Part shown: positions 7,902 through 16,598 of the stretch, piece by piece
Layout: every line of letters starts with the position of its first letter
How positions within the stretch are numbered: position 1 is the stretch's first letter
Assembly (NCBI GenBank): GCA_947626895.1
Contig: CANQTY010000008.1
Coordinates: 1 to 40,546, forward strand
Direction: 5' to 3'
DNA: 40,546 nucleotides
Source: an uncultured Bacilli bacterium
GTDB taxonomy: Bacteria; Bacillota_I; Bacilli_A; RFN20; CAG-449
Notes under the pieces: generated by a model
What the model saw: only the letters and a program-made list of their open reading frames with translations
The model's database searches: none
Told to the model about the DNA's origin: nothing
Made by a program: the position numbers and the translations under genes

Positions 7902-8867
7902 ATGGAAGAAAAAAATTTTAGATCAAAATGGGAAAATTATCTAACTAAATATGACATCGAAAGTGTCGATAAGGATGCTCTTCTTTCTTATTACAAAGAA
8001 TCTATTTCATGTGGAAGATTAGATTCCTTAAAAAACTATAGCGAAGTAGAATTACTAACAAGACTTGGTTTATTTGAAAATGGTTACTTAACTAATGCAG
8101 GATTTTATCTCTTTTCAAATAAAAAACCTGTAGTTTTAAAAATGGCAACTTATGTAACAGATGCTAGAATTAACTTTTCAGACATTCGAAGAGTCGAAGA
8201 TAATATTTATAATTTAATTCGATGTACAAATGCCTATATTAAAGAGAAAATGAATTTGCGAGTGGAAATGGGAGAGGGAACATCTAGAATTGAAATTCTC
8301 GAAGTACCTGTTTTAGCCATTCGTGAAATTATCGTCAATTCCTTTGCTCATGCAAATTATCGTGGTGTTACTGAACACGAAATAGATATCACTCCAACTC
8401 AAATAAAAATTTATAATCCAGGTGAATTTCCTATTAATTTAAAGCCAGAAATGTTTGTAACAGCCTCAAGAAAAAGTCATCCAAGAAACAAGGTCATCCT
8501 TACTACCTTATATAAATGCAAAGACATAGAAATTTTTAGCAGTGGATTTAAAAAAGTCTTCTCTTTATGTGAAGCAAGTAATGTTAAATTTGACTATGAA
8601 ACTAGTGAAGATGGATTTTCTTTTGTCTTTTATAGACCAAATGCAATAAATAAGACACCTCTAGTAGCAGAAACTATTTTAAGAACTAGTGATTACAAAG
8701 TATTAAATGTCTTAAGAGATAATCCTAATCTTACTCGCGAGCAAATTGCTTCTTTAATTTGTATGGACAAAAGAACGGTACAAAGAAAATTAAATACTCT
8801 AGTTGCAAATGGATTTATTATAAGAATTGGTTCTAAAAAGACTGGATATTGGAAAATACTTAATTAG
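7902..8867 (+). CDS. GHKL-ATPase-like winged-helix protein, without AlbA_2 domain
   Basis: 321 aa. The GHKL-type motif IREIIVNSFAHANYRG (about 142-157) followed by IKIYNPGEFP matches the HATPase_c_4 region of the neighbouring 416- and 469-aa proteins. The C-terminus is a winged helix (LTREQIASLICMDKRTVQRKL) ending in SKKTGYWK, nearly the same tail as the next gene (NKKGYWK). The N-terminal AlbA_2 domain is absent; about 60 residues of other sequence precede a conserved LTNAGFYLFS segment. SD AGAGGAAAAG. Probably a DNA-binding regulator that acts on its own repeats; this is inference. Confidence 0.8.
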   Translation: MEEKNFRSKWENYLTKYDIESVDKDALLSYYKESISCGRLDSLKNYSEVELLTRLGLFENGYLTNAGFYLFSNKKPVVLKMATYVTDARINFSDIRRVEDNIYNLIRCTNAYIKEKMNLRVEMGEGTSRIEILEVPVLAIREIIVNSFAHANYRGVTEHEIDITPTQIKIYNPGEFPINLKPEMFVTASRKSHPRNKVILTTLYKCKDIEIFSSGFKKVFSLCEASNVKFDYETSEDGFSFVFYRPNAINKTPLVAETILRTSDYKVLNVLRDNPNLTREQIASLICMDKRTVQRKLNTLVANGFIIRIGSKKTGYWKILN

Positions 8868-8892
8868 AAATCCACGTTCATTTTAAATTCAA

Positions 8893-8952
8893 TTTATCTA
8901 CCAATTTATTTACCAGTTTATTTACCAATTTATCTACCAATTTATTTACCAA
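8893..8952 (+). repeat. Five 12-bp TTTATTTACCAA repeats (distal array)
   Basis: TACC starts at 8899, 8911, 8923, 8935 and 8947, exactly 12 bp apart. Units differ at one or two positions (TCTACC, CCAG), so the array is diverged but keeps its spacing. Confidence 0.9.
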
Positions 8953-9028
8953 TTTTGATTTTTATAAATGCAATATCAAAATAAATAGTGGCAATTTTTA
9001 GGCGTTTTATTAAAATTAATATTTATTT

Positions 9029-9088
9029 TTTATTTACCAATTTATTTACCAATTTATTTACCAGTTTATTTACCAATTTATTTACCAC
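9029..9088 (+). repeat. Five 12-bp TTTATTTACCAA repeats (proximal array)
   Basis: TACC starts at 9035, 9047, 9059, 9071 and 9083, again exactly 12 bp apart. This is a second block of five units, 88 bp (last to first TACC) from the distal block. The last unit overlaps the -35 element. Confidence 0.9.
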
Positions 9089-9110
9089 TTTGGAAATAAA
9101 GTGCTATAAT
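9082..9110 (+). promoter_or_regulatory. Promoter of the sixth island gene
   Basis: TTACCA (9082-9087), N17, TATAAT (9105-9110). The -35 lies in the final repeat unit, so the array-binding factor should compete with RNA polymerase. Confidence 0.75.
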
Positions 9111-9136
9111 AAATAAGGAAAGGTGAGGTAGAAAAA

Positions 9137-10546
9137 ATGAATTTTACAAACGCAGATACAAATTTAATTAATATAGTTAATGATTTAAGAGCCAGACAAC
9201 ATGAGGAAGAATGGTTTGAATTTAAAGAAAATTGGTATGAGCCTAAACAAATTGGTGAATATATCAGCGCATTATCTAATTCTGCCGCTACATGTGGTAA
9301 AGATTATGGTTACTTTATTTGGGGTATTAATGATAAAACCCATGAAATTGTTGGAACAACTCTAGATTATACAATCAATTATAGTAATGAACCATATCAA
9401 AATTATCTTGCAAGAAATTTAAATCCTTCAATTGCATTTGAATTTAAAGAGTTAATAATTGAAAAAAAAAGAATCGTAGTTTTGATAATTCCTGCGGCAA
9501 AAAGAGTCCCAACATCATTTTTAAAAGATCGTTTTTATAGAATTGGATCCAGCAAAGTAAATTTAGATAGATATCCCGAAAGGGAGGCTTTGGTTTGGAA
9601 AGTGTTGAATGAGGGTTATCCTACAATGACAAATACCGAAAGTCCAATTCAGGATTTAACTTTTGATAAATTGCGCTCATTTTTTCTAGATCACAATCTT
9701 GAACTTAAAGAAAACTTTCGAATATATTTACGTCTTTATACTCCATCAGGAAAATATAATATGCTCGCTTGTTATTTAGCGGATAATGGCAATATTCCAG
9801 TAAGAGTATCAATTTTTTCAGGATCATCAAAAGCAGAAAAGCTATTTTCTGTTAAAGAATTCGGAAATGAATCATTAATTTCTGTTATTGATAGAATTAT
9901 AGATTATTCTATTTCTATTAACATCAGCAGAACTATAGAACATCCAAATGGTTTTAGAGAGGATGTTCCCTTATTTGATCAAGCAAGCTTTAACGAAGCA
10001 GTCAAGAATGCTTTTATCCATAATAATTGGACAAATAGGGCTTCTCCAATGGTAACATTCTTTAATGATAGAGTTGAGATTGTTTCCTTCTCATCTCTTG
10101 CACCAAATCAAACGATTGAAGGATTTTTCCGTGGAGATAGTAAACCAGTAAATGAAGACTTATCTGTCATCTTTTTAGAAACACATTTAAGCGAAAGAAC
10201 TGGCAAAGGTGTACCTTATATTGTCTCTCAATATGGACGAAATGTATTTGATATTCAAGAAAATTATATCAAAGTGACTTTACCATATAATTGGAGACAT
10301 AAATTTGAAGCCGAAAGCTTAACTTTTGATGAATCTTCATTAAATTTGCAACTTACCCAAAATGAAACTACCGTTTTAAATATGATGAATAACAATCCCA
10401 CGATAACTCAAAAAGAACTTGCTATAGCCATTGGATTAAGCAAAACAACTATTCAAAACATTATCATTCGTTTAAAGGGATTGAATTATATTAATCGTGT
10501 GGGTTCAAACAAAAAAGGTTATTGGAAAGTAAATAATAAAGCTTAA
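9137..10546 (+). CDS. AlbA_2 / GHKL-ATPase-like protein with C-terminal winged helix
   Basis: 469 aa, the largest of the three relatives. The AlbA_2 region is EWFEFKENW then YGYFIWGIND (about 20-65). The GHKL-like motif FNEAVKNAFIHNNW is near residue 285, with DRVEIVSF after it. The C-terminal winged helix is ITQKELAIAIGLSKTTIQNIIIRL, tail NKKGYWKVNN. SD AGGTGAGG. It is preceded by two five-unit 12-bp arrays found nowhere else in the window. Family function is not established; an autoregulatory DNA-binding role is inferred from the winged helix and the operators. Confidence 0.85.
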   Translation: MNFTNADTNLINIVNDLRARQHEEEWFEFKENWYEPKQIGEYISALSNSAATCGKDYGYFIWGINDKTHEIVGTTLDYTINYSNEPYQNYLARNLNPSIAFEFKELIIEKKRIVVLIIPAAKRVPTSFLKDRFYRIGSSKVNLDRYPEREALVWKVLNEGYPTMTNTESPIQDLTFDKLRSFFLDHNLELKENFRIYLRLYTPSGKYNMLACYLADNGNIPVRVSIFSGSSKAEKLFSVKEFGNESLISVIDRIIDYSISINISRTIEHPNGFREDVPLFDQASFNEAVKNAFIHNNWTNRASPMVTFFNDRVEIVSFSSLAPNQTIEGFFRGDSKPVNEDLSVIFLETHLSERTGKGVPYIVSQYGRNVFDIQENYIKVTLPYNWRHKFEAESLTFDESSLNLQLTQNETTVLNMMNNNPTITQKELAIAIGLSKTTIQNIIIRLKGLNYINRVGSNKKGYWKVNNKA

Positions 10547-10701
10547 TTTTTGCGATTTTTAATTCATTTTATGCTTTCTTTTAATTTCCTTTATTTTGGA
10601 AAATAATCTTTTCTATTGTATTCTATTTTTGATTTGTTAAAATACCTTTGATAAATTTTTCTTGATGTATTTATCATATGATTTAAAAAGGAGAACACTC
10701 A

Positions 10702-11571
10702 ATGGAACAATTTATACAAATCTTAAAAGCCATCTTATTTGGCATTATTGAAGGAATTACTGAATGGTTACCTATTTCCTCGACAGGTCATATGATTCTT
10801 CTTGAGGATATTTTAAAAGTCAATACGATGTTTTCGCGTGATGGTGTCCCTGAATATGGTGATGCCTTCTGGGGATTATTTTTAGTAGTCATTCAACTCG
10901 GAGCAATTATCGCAGTAATCATTCACTTTTGGAATAAACTATGGCCATTTACAAAGAAGAAAACTCCCGAAGAAAAAAAGGTGATTTTTCATACATGGGG
11001 TAAAACTTTAGTCGCTTGTATTCCCGCGGCAATCATAGGATTATTACTTGATGATTTTTTAGATCAACATCTATATAATGTTTTAACAGTATCCATTACC
11101 TTAATCGTCTATGGTATTTTATTTATCATCATGGAAATTTGGAATAAGAAAAGAGAATTTAAAATCGATTCGATTAAAAATATGTCTTATAAATATGCTT
11201 TAATTATTGGAGCAATGCAGCTACTTGCTCTCATTCCTGGAACTTCAAGAAGTGGAGTTACAATTTTAGGAGCGATGCTTTTAGGTTGTAATCGAGAATC
11301 TAGCGCGGAATTTTCTTTCTTCTTATCCATCCCTGTGATGTTCGGGGCTTCATTACTCCGTGCCGTGAAATTTTTAATTAAATATGGTTTACCTGGAGTA
11401 AGTGAAATCATCTTTTTACTTGTTGGATGTTTAGTAGCCTTTATTGTTTCGTTATTGATTGTTAAATGGCTCATGAATTTTGTTAAAAAGCACGACTTTA
11501 AGCCATTTGGTATTTATCGAATCGTTTTAGGCATAGGCTTAATTATTTATATGCTCTGCACAAGTTTATAA
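10702..11571 (+). CDS. uppP: Undecaprenyl-diphosphatase (BacA/UppP family)
   Basis: Integral membrane phosphatase that recycles undecaprenyl diphosphate to the lipid carrier for peptidoglycan; extra copies give bacitracin tolerance. 289 aa, several hydrophobic helices. The two family signatures are present: EGITEWLPISSTGH near the N-terminus and PGTSRSG in the second half. SD AAGGAGAAC. A single gene with no operon partner within 75 bp. Its presence supports a walled cell. Confidence 0.96.
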   Translation: MEQFIQILKAILFGIIEGITEWLPISSTGHMILLEDILKVNTMFSRDGVPEYGDAFWGLFLVVIQLGAIIAVIIHFWNKLWPFTKKKTPEEKKVIFHTWGKTLVACIPAAIIGLLLDDFLDQHLYNVLTVSITLIVYGILFIIMEIWNKKREFKIDSIKNMSYKYALIIGAMQLLALIPGTSRSGVTILGAMLLGCNRESSAEFSFFLSIPVMFGASLLRAVKFLIKYGLPGVSEIIFLLVGCLVAFIVSLLIVKWLMNFVKKHDFKPFGIYRIVLGIGLIIYMLCTSL

Positions 11572-11588
11572 ACTAAGAAAAGGATAAA

Positions 11589-11617
11589 TTGCATTTTTCT
11601 TCATTTTCAGTTATGCT
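11589..11617 (+). promoter_or_regulatory. Promoter of the GH105-type gene
   Basis: TTGCAT (11589-11594), N17, TATGCT (11612-11617), 29 bp before the start codon. Confidence 0.55.
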
Positions 11618-11646
11618 AATTTTAATGAAAGTCGAGGAAAAATCAT

Positions 11647-12792
11647 ATGAAAATTGTCACTTCTAAAACTAGAGAACTTCTCAATCGTTATATTGAAAGA
11701 TTGATGAATGACTCTACACCTGATTTACCTATTTGGAACATCGAATCCATCAAGGGAGGTAAAAAACCAGCTTGGAACTATATCGATGGTTGCATGATGA
11801 CCTCTTTATTAAATCTTTATAATTTAAATCACGATGAAAAATACTTTGATTTTGTCGAACATTTCGTCGATTATTATGTCTTTGATGATGGAAGTATTCG
11901 GGGTTATGATAAAGAAACATATAATCTTGATAACATCAATGAAGGACGTGTGCTTTTTGAATTGTATGAAAGAACGAAAAAAGAAAAATATAAAAAAGCC
12001 ATCGATCTTTTATATTCACAATTAAAAGAACAACCAAGAACAAAAGAAGGAAACTTCTTTCATAAAGCCATTTATCATGATCAAGTATGGTTAGATGGTT
12101 TATATATGGCTCAACCATTTTATACTCTATATGCTTTACATAATAATCCATCTTTAATCGATGATATTTTAAATCAATTCCAAAATGTCTATCACATCAT
12201 GTTTGATCAAGAAAAAGAACTTTATTATCATGGCTATGATTCCTCAAAAACGATGTTTTGGGCAAATAAAAATACAGGACTATCAAAAAGCTTCTGGCTC
12301 CGTTCGATTGGATGGTATACGGTTGCCTTAATCGATGTCTATGATTTTTTAAGTGAAGATCCTAGAAAAGAACAGATTAAAGAAATCTTTATTCACACTA
12401 TCAAAGGATTATGTAGATATCTAAATAAAGATAAATATATGTTCTATCAAGTCGTTGATCAAGGAGAAAAAGAAGGTAATTATTTAGAATCTTCTGGATC
12501 TAGTATGATTGCTTATGCCATTTTAAAAGGGGTTCGTTTAAATGTCTTAACTCAGGATTATAAAGAAATCGGTTTAAAAATTTTCCAAGGAATTTGTGAT
12601 GAATATTTAAGCGAAGAAGATGGAACCCTAAATTTAGGAGGAATTTGTCTTTCCGCGGGACTTGGTCCAGAAAAAAGTCCTAAAAGAGATGGAACTTTTG
12701 AATATTATATTTCTGAACCCATCGTGAAAAATGATGCTAAAGGGGTAGGACCTCTTGTCATGGCTTATATTGAAGTAATTCGTGCAGAATAA
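11647..12792 (+). CDS. Unsaturated glucuronyl/rhamnogalacturonyl hydrolase (GH88/GH105, YteR-like)
   Basis: 381 aa, an (alpha/alpha)6-barrel-type sequence. Family enzymes hydrate the C4-C5 double bond of the unsaturated uronic acid left by polysaccharide lyases, releasing the terminal sugar. The catalytic region YHDQVWLDGLYMAQP (about 140-153) contains the Asp expected in YteR-like proteins. There is no signal peptide, so it works on imported oligosaccharides in the cytoplasm. No lyase or sugar transporter is adjacent, so whether pectin or a host glycosaminoglycan is the source is open. Confidence 0.85.
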   Translation: MKIVTSKTRELLNRYIERLMNDSTPDLPIWNIESIKGGKKPAWNYIDGCMMTSLLNLYNLNHDEKYFDFVEHFVDYYVFDDGSIRGYDKETYNLDNINEGRVLFELYERTKKEKYKKAIDLLYSQLKEQPRTKEGNFFHKAIYHDQVWLDGLYMAQPFYTLYALHNNPSLIDDILNQFQNVYHIMFDQEKELYYHGYDSSKTMFWANKNTGLSKSFWLRSIGWYTVALIDVYDFLSEDPRKEQIKEIFIHTIKGLCRYLNKDKYMFYQVVDQGEKEGNYLESSGSSMIAYAILKGVRLNVLTQDYKEIGLKIFQGICDEYLSEEDGTLNLGGICLSAGLGPEKSPKRDGTFEYYISEPIVKNDAKGVGPLVMAYIEVIRAE

Positions 12793-12798
12793 ACTTTA

Positions 12799-12824
12799 TC
12801 TAGCATATAATAAACTATGCTAGA
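12799..12824 (+). promoter_or_regulatory. Hairpin over the dapL start codon, with TATAAT in its loop region
   Basis: Perfect 9-bp arms TCTAGCATA (12799-12807) and TATGCTAGA (12816-12824). The ATG at 12817 lies inside the right arm. TATAAT (12806-12811) stands 5 nt before the ATG and no SD is present. Either a leaderless transcript starts at the ATG, or the hairpin masks the start in read-through RNA. Confidence 0.55.
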
Positions 12825-13854
12825 ACAAGATTATAAATCCCTTCATCAAATCCCTGAATTAGGGTTTAAAGAATTTAAAACAAGTGCTTATCTACTTTCT
12901 AGATTAGCTCATACAAAAGCTAAAATTACAAAAATCAATACAGGTATTTTAGCTTTTTTTGATTTTCAAAAAGAAAAGACAATTGCCTTTCGAGCAGAAG
13001 AAGATGCTTTACCTATAAAGGAAAAAACTTCTTTACCCTATGCCTCACGTAATCATAGAATGCATGCCTGTGGTCATGATAGTCATATGGCAATTCTTTT
13101 ATCTCTTGGAGATTATATTCACCATCTAGATGATTATCCATATAATCTTCTTTTAGTATTTCAACCCTCTGAAGAATCCTTTGGAGGAGCACTTTCTTTA
13201 ATTCCTAGCTTATCTTCTTTTTCTTTTGAGGCCTTTTTTGGAATGCATGTATTCCCTCATTTTAAAAAGAATACCTTTTATACTTCAAAAATCCCTTTAT
13301 TTTCAAGTGCGACAGAAATCGATTTAATAATTCTAGGAAAGCAAGATCATATCGCTCATTATAAAAAACAAAATGATTCGATTTATTTAGGATATCATTA
13401 TTTAAAAAAGATAGAAAATTTAGCAAAAAAAGAAAAAATCTTTTTTCATGCAGGAAAAATAAACGGAGGAACAAAACGGAATGTTATCGCAGGTAAAACA
13501 ATGATCAAAGGCACTCTAAGAAGTGATGATATATCTAAAAATGAATCTTTTATAAAAAAGATGAAAGCTTTAGAAAATGATAAATTGAAAATTCAATGTT
13601 CTCCAAGTATACCCTCTTTAATAAATGATAAAAACGTATTAAAAAAACTAGATAGTTTACCCTTAAACTATCTCAATAAAACGCTTTTTGAGGCCGAAGA
13701 TTTTGCTTTTTATCCCTCTTATTTTCATCCATGTTTTTTTATCATGGGGTTAGGAAATATCTCTTCTTTACATACAAATACTTTTCATGTACCCTTATCT
13801 TCATTAAAAGAAGGTCTTAATTTTTATATTTCCATACTAAATCTTTTTAAATAA
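12817..13854 (+). CDS. dapL: M20D amidohydrolase, probable N-acetyldiaminopimelate deacetylase
   Basis: 345 aa metal-dependent amidohydrolase. The metal-binding HACGHDSHM (about 88-96), FQPSEES and GMHVFP motifs are visible. Family members include hippurate hydrolase and IAA-amino acid hydrolases. The next genes encode every other step of the acetylated DAP route, so N-acetyl-LL-DAP deacetylation (B. subtilis YkuR) is the best call. No SD; an in-frame stop six nt upstream excludes a longer N-terminus. Its 3' end overlaps the convergent patA by 31 bp. The assignment to DAP synthesis is by context. Confidence 0.8.
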   Translation: MLEQDYKSLHQIPELGFKEFKTSAYLLSRLAHTKAKITKINTGILAFFDFQKEKTIAFRAEEDALPIKEKTSLPYASRNHRMHACGHDSHMAILLSLGDYIHHLDDYPYNLLLVFQPSEESFGGALSLIPSLSSFSFEAFFGMHVFPHFKKNTFYTSKIPLFSSATEIDLIILGKQDHIAHYKKQNDSIYLGYHYLKKIENLAKKEKIFFHAGKINGGTKRNVIAGKTMIKGTLRSDDISKNESFIKKMKALENDKLKIQCSPSIPSLINDKNVLKKLDSLPLNYLNKTLFEAEDFAFYPSYFHPCFFIMGLGNISSLHTNTFHVPLSSLKEGLNFYISILNLFK

Positions 13855-14900
13855 GGTTTTAAAATCAACAAAGCTTTTTTTAATGTCTTTGTTTTACCTA
13901 CAAAAGAAAGACGAATATATGATTCTAAATGGAAAAAGATCCCAGGAATGATTACAATTCCTTCTTGATCAATCAGTTCTTTAGCAAAATCTAATGAACT
14001 ACCCTTGATTTTAATAAATACATAAAAAGCCCCTTCAACAGGAACATAATCTAAGTTTAATTCACGGAGATAATCTAAAACGATTTTCCGATTTTTTTGA
14101 TACCGTTTATAACCTTTTTTATCTTTTAAGGCACTTGCACCAATTTTTTGAATAAAACTAGGTACACTAATTAAGCTCATTCTAATTCTTCTTTTTAATT
14201 CAAGAATGGTTTTATTTCCACTTAAAATATAACCAAGTCTTAAACCTGTAAGATTATAAGCTTTAGAAAAACTTTTAATTCTAATTATATAATCATCGAT
14301 ATCCTTTAAAACGTAGTGATTTTTTTGATAAATTATATCTTCATAGACTTCATCTAAAATTACATAGATGTTTTTAATTTTGGCAATTTGTAAGATTGCT
14401 TCAAGTTCTGAAGAAGAATATATTCTTCCTGTCGGATTATTTGGACTATTGATGATAACACATCTTGTTTTACTAGTGATTGCTTCAAGAAAAATATCTT
14501 TTGTTAATAAAAAAGAAGAATTTTCTAAAGAATAATAACGAATTTTATATTCATAATATTCACATAAATCACTATATAAAGGATATGAGGGATTAAAAAT
14601 AACAATTTCATCTTTCTTTTTAAATAAACTTAAGGCCAAAAATAGGCCAAAAGTGGATCCGTTTACGATAGCAACATTATCCTTGTTGATTAATACTCCC
14701 TTTTGATTTTCTTTAAAAATGATGCTTTTTATAAGTGTTGGATTTCCCTTGCTAGATTCATATTTAAGTTTTCCTTTAAAAAAAGTGGATATCAAGGGTA
14801 ATAAATACTTTCTTTTAGTTGGGGTAGGATCTTCTCCAATACTTAAATAGTATTTAGCCCCTTGATTTTTCGCTAGATCATTAAATTCTTGTAGATTCAT
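13824..14900 (-). CDS. patA: Class I/II PLP aminotransferase, probable N-acetyl-LL-DAP aminotransferase
   Basis: 358 aa, fold type I aminotransferase. NSPNNPTGR (about 153), DEVYEDI, and the PLP-lysine motif SFSKAYNLTGLRLGY (about 210-224) are present. In the acetylase DAP pathway this enzyme converts N-acetyl-2-amino-6-ketopimelate to N-acetyl-LL-DAP. Usual family length is ~385-390, so this copy is short. SD AGGTGA. It is divergent from dapF and convergent with, and overlapping, dapL. The specific substrate is inferred from neighbours. Confidence 0.85.
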   Translation of the reverse strand: MNLQEFNDLAKNQGAKYYLSIGEDPTPTKRKYLLPLISTFFKGKLKYESSKGNPTLIKSIIFKENQKGVLINKDNVAIVNGSTFGLFLALSLFKKKDEIVIFNPSYPLYSDLCEYYEYKIRYYSLENSSFLLTKDIFLEAITSKTRCVIINSPNNPTGRIYSSSELEAILQIAKIKNIYVILDEVYEDIIYQKNHYVLKDIDDYIIRIKSFSKAYNLTGLRLGYILSGNKTILELKRRIRMSLISVPSFIQKIGASALKDKKGYKRYQKNRKIVLDYLRELNLDYVPVEGAFYVFIKIKGSSLDFAKELIDQEGIVIIPGIFFHLESYIRLSFVGKTKTLKKALLILKPYLKRFSMEI

Positions 14901-14973
14901 AATTTCACCTATATTTTTTTATGATGAACATACTAATTTCATGACTTCATTCATAAAATGAATTGGTGATAAA

Positions 14974-15717
14974 ATGGATCTATATCTTTATGATGCAGTA
15001 GGAAATACATTTTTAGTATCAAGGCAAAAAAGAAGTCCTAGTGAAAGAAAAAAATGGATGGATTATTTTAATGTTGATGGGTTTATTGAATATCAAAATA
15101 ATCCCTTAAAAATGCGTATATTTAATAAAGATGGTAGTCCTGCGCTTATGTGTGGAAATGGGTTACGTTGCTTTTTACATTATGGGATGGAAAAAGGCGA
15201 TTTAAATATAGGAAGTTATGTTGTAGATACTTTAGATGGTCCTATTGATTGTCGCATTTTAGAACGTTTTCCTTTCCATAGTGAAATCTATTTAAAGCCA
15301 AAGAAAAAGATGTTTATCAATAAAAAAATGATCTCCGTGGATGGAATATTAATTCCTGTATATACTCTATTTTTAGGAACTTTATCTCATATTATTATCG
15401 ATTATAATATTTCTTTAAATAAAGAAATAATTATTAAAAGAATCCAAGATGAATTTAAAAAAACTGTTGGAAATATCTCCTTTGTTCATCCTTTAAATAG
15501 TGAAGAATTTGAAATATTAACTTATGAAAGAGGCGTAGGTTATACACTTTCCTGCGGGACTGCAAATGGCGCGGCATATTATTTATTAAAAACTAAAAAT
15601 CTTATCTCCTCTTCCGCGATAGGGAAAAATAAAGGAGGTAATTTATATTTAAAATCTTTTGAAAATGGCGTTTTACTTTCTGGAGATGTTACATTAAAAG
15701 GAAGATATGAAGGATGA
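14974..15717 (+). CDS. dapF: Diaminopimelate epimerase
   Basis: 247 aa; converts LL-DAP to meso-DAP. The two active-site cysteines sit in MCGNGLRCF (about 58) and SCGTANGAAYY (about 200). Shorter than the usual ~275 aa. SD GGTGAT. First gene of dapF-dapA-dapB-dapH; its stop overlaps the dapA start (ATGA). Confidence 0.93.
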   Translation: MDLYLYDAVGNTFLVSRQKRSPSERKKWMDYFNVDGFIEYQNNPLKMRIFNKDGSPALMCGNGLRCFLHYGMEKGDLNIGSYVVDTLDGPIDCRILERFPFHSEIYLKPKKKMFINKKMISVDGILIPVYTLFLGTLSHIIIDYNISLNKEIIIKRIQDEFKKTVGNISFVHPLNSEEFEILTYERGVGYTLSCGTANGAAYYLLKTKNLISSSAIGKNKGGNLYLKSFENGVLLSGDVTLKGRYEG

Positions 15718-16598
15718 AAGGAATCTATACAGCCTTACTTACTCCATTTTATCAAAATGAGCTAGATTTACCTGCTTTTAAAAATCTTTTACAAAGACAA
15801 AAGGAAGCAAAAGTCGATGGTGTTGTTTTATTAAGCACAACTTCTGAAGCATCTACATTAACAAAAAAAGAATGTATCACTTTATTAAGTGTAGCAAAAA
15901 AAGAATATGATCAGGATATCATTATAGGAATCTCACAAAATAGCATAGAAAACGTATTAGAAAAGATGAAGTTATATAATGAATTTGAACCTATTGCGTA
16001 TTTAATTTGTTCGCCATTTTATAATAAGATGACGCAAAATGGACTTATAAATTTTTATGAAACAATAGCTCATTTTTCTAAATACCCCTTAATTTTATAT
16101 AATGTTCCATCAAGAACGGGTTATGATATACCTCTTGAATGCATTGAAAAATTAGCTAAAAATAAGAAAATTATAGGAATTAAAAATGCCTCGAATTCAT
16201 TAAGTTATAGCCTTCAATTAGATCGATTCCATTCACAAGAATTTAAAATTTTTTCAGGGAATGATGATAATTTTATAGAAAATATAGCAATGCATCATGA
16301 TGGTATCATTTCTGTTTTATCTAATTTGATTCCTAGTTTTTTAAAAGATCTTTATGAAACCTCAAAAAAAGACTTTGAAAAGGCGAAAATGAAGTTTCAT
16401 TTATTATCTCCTTTATTTAATTTTCTTTCTCTAGAGATAAATCCCGTGCCGATTAAAGCCTTAATGAGTTATTTTAAATTGATGCAAAATGAATGTAGAA
16501 CTCCCTTAAGTCCTTTAGATTTTCCTTATAATAAAATGATTTCAACACTTGTAGAAAGGAATAAAACGCTATTTTATGAATATACTTCTCGTTGGTAA
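15714..16598 (+). CDS. dapA: 4-hydroxy-tetrahydrodipicolinate synthase
   Basis: 294 aa, full-length TIM-barrel aldolase that condenses pyruvate and aspartate semialdehyde. The Schiff-base lysine is in IIGIKNAS (about 158), the catalytic tyrosine in LYNVPSRTGYD, and the TT pair in LLSTTSEAST. Overlaps dapF by 4 bp and dapB by 23 bp, so translation is probably coupled. Confidence 0.95.
   Translation: MKGIYTALLTPFYQNELDLPAFKNLLQRQKEAKVDGVVLLSTTSEASTLTKKECITLLSVAKKEYDQDIIIGISQNSIENVLEKMKLYNEFEPIAYLICSPFYNKMTQNGLINFYETIAHFSKYPLILYNVPSRTGYDIPLECIEKLAKNKKIIGIKNASNSLSYSLQLDRFHSQEFKIFSGNDDNFIENIAMHHDGIISVLSNLIPSFLKDLYETSKKDFEKAKMKFHLLSPLFNFLSLEINPVPIKALMSYFKLMQNECRTPLSPLDFPYNKMISTLVERNKTLFYEYTSRW

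Noticed and set aside
8893-9088. The 12-bp arrays as CRISPR repeats
   Set aside because: Units are contiguous with no spacers and no cas genes are present.
10497-10515. GTGGGTTCAAA shared between the tRNA-Pro T arm and the end of the sixth island gene, as possible att sites of an integrated element
   Set aside because: The match is only 11 bp, lies in coding sequence for a tail motif shared with the previous gene (GSKKTGYWK / GSNKKGYWK), and no integrase gene is present. Coincidence is more likely.
11187-11474. 95-aa minus-strand ORF inside uppP
   Set aside because: Overlaps the fully recognisable uppP frame; no SD and no homology pattern.
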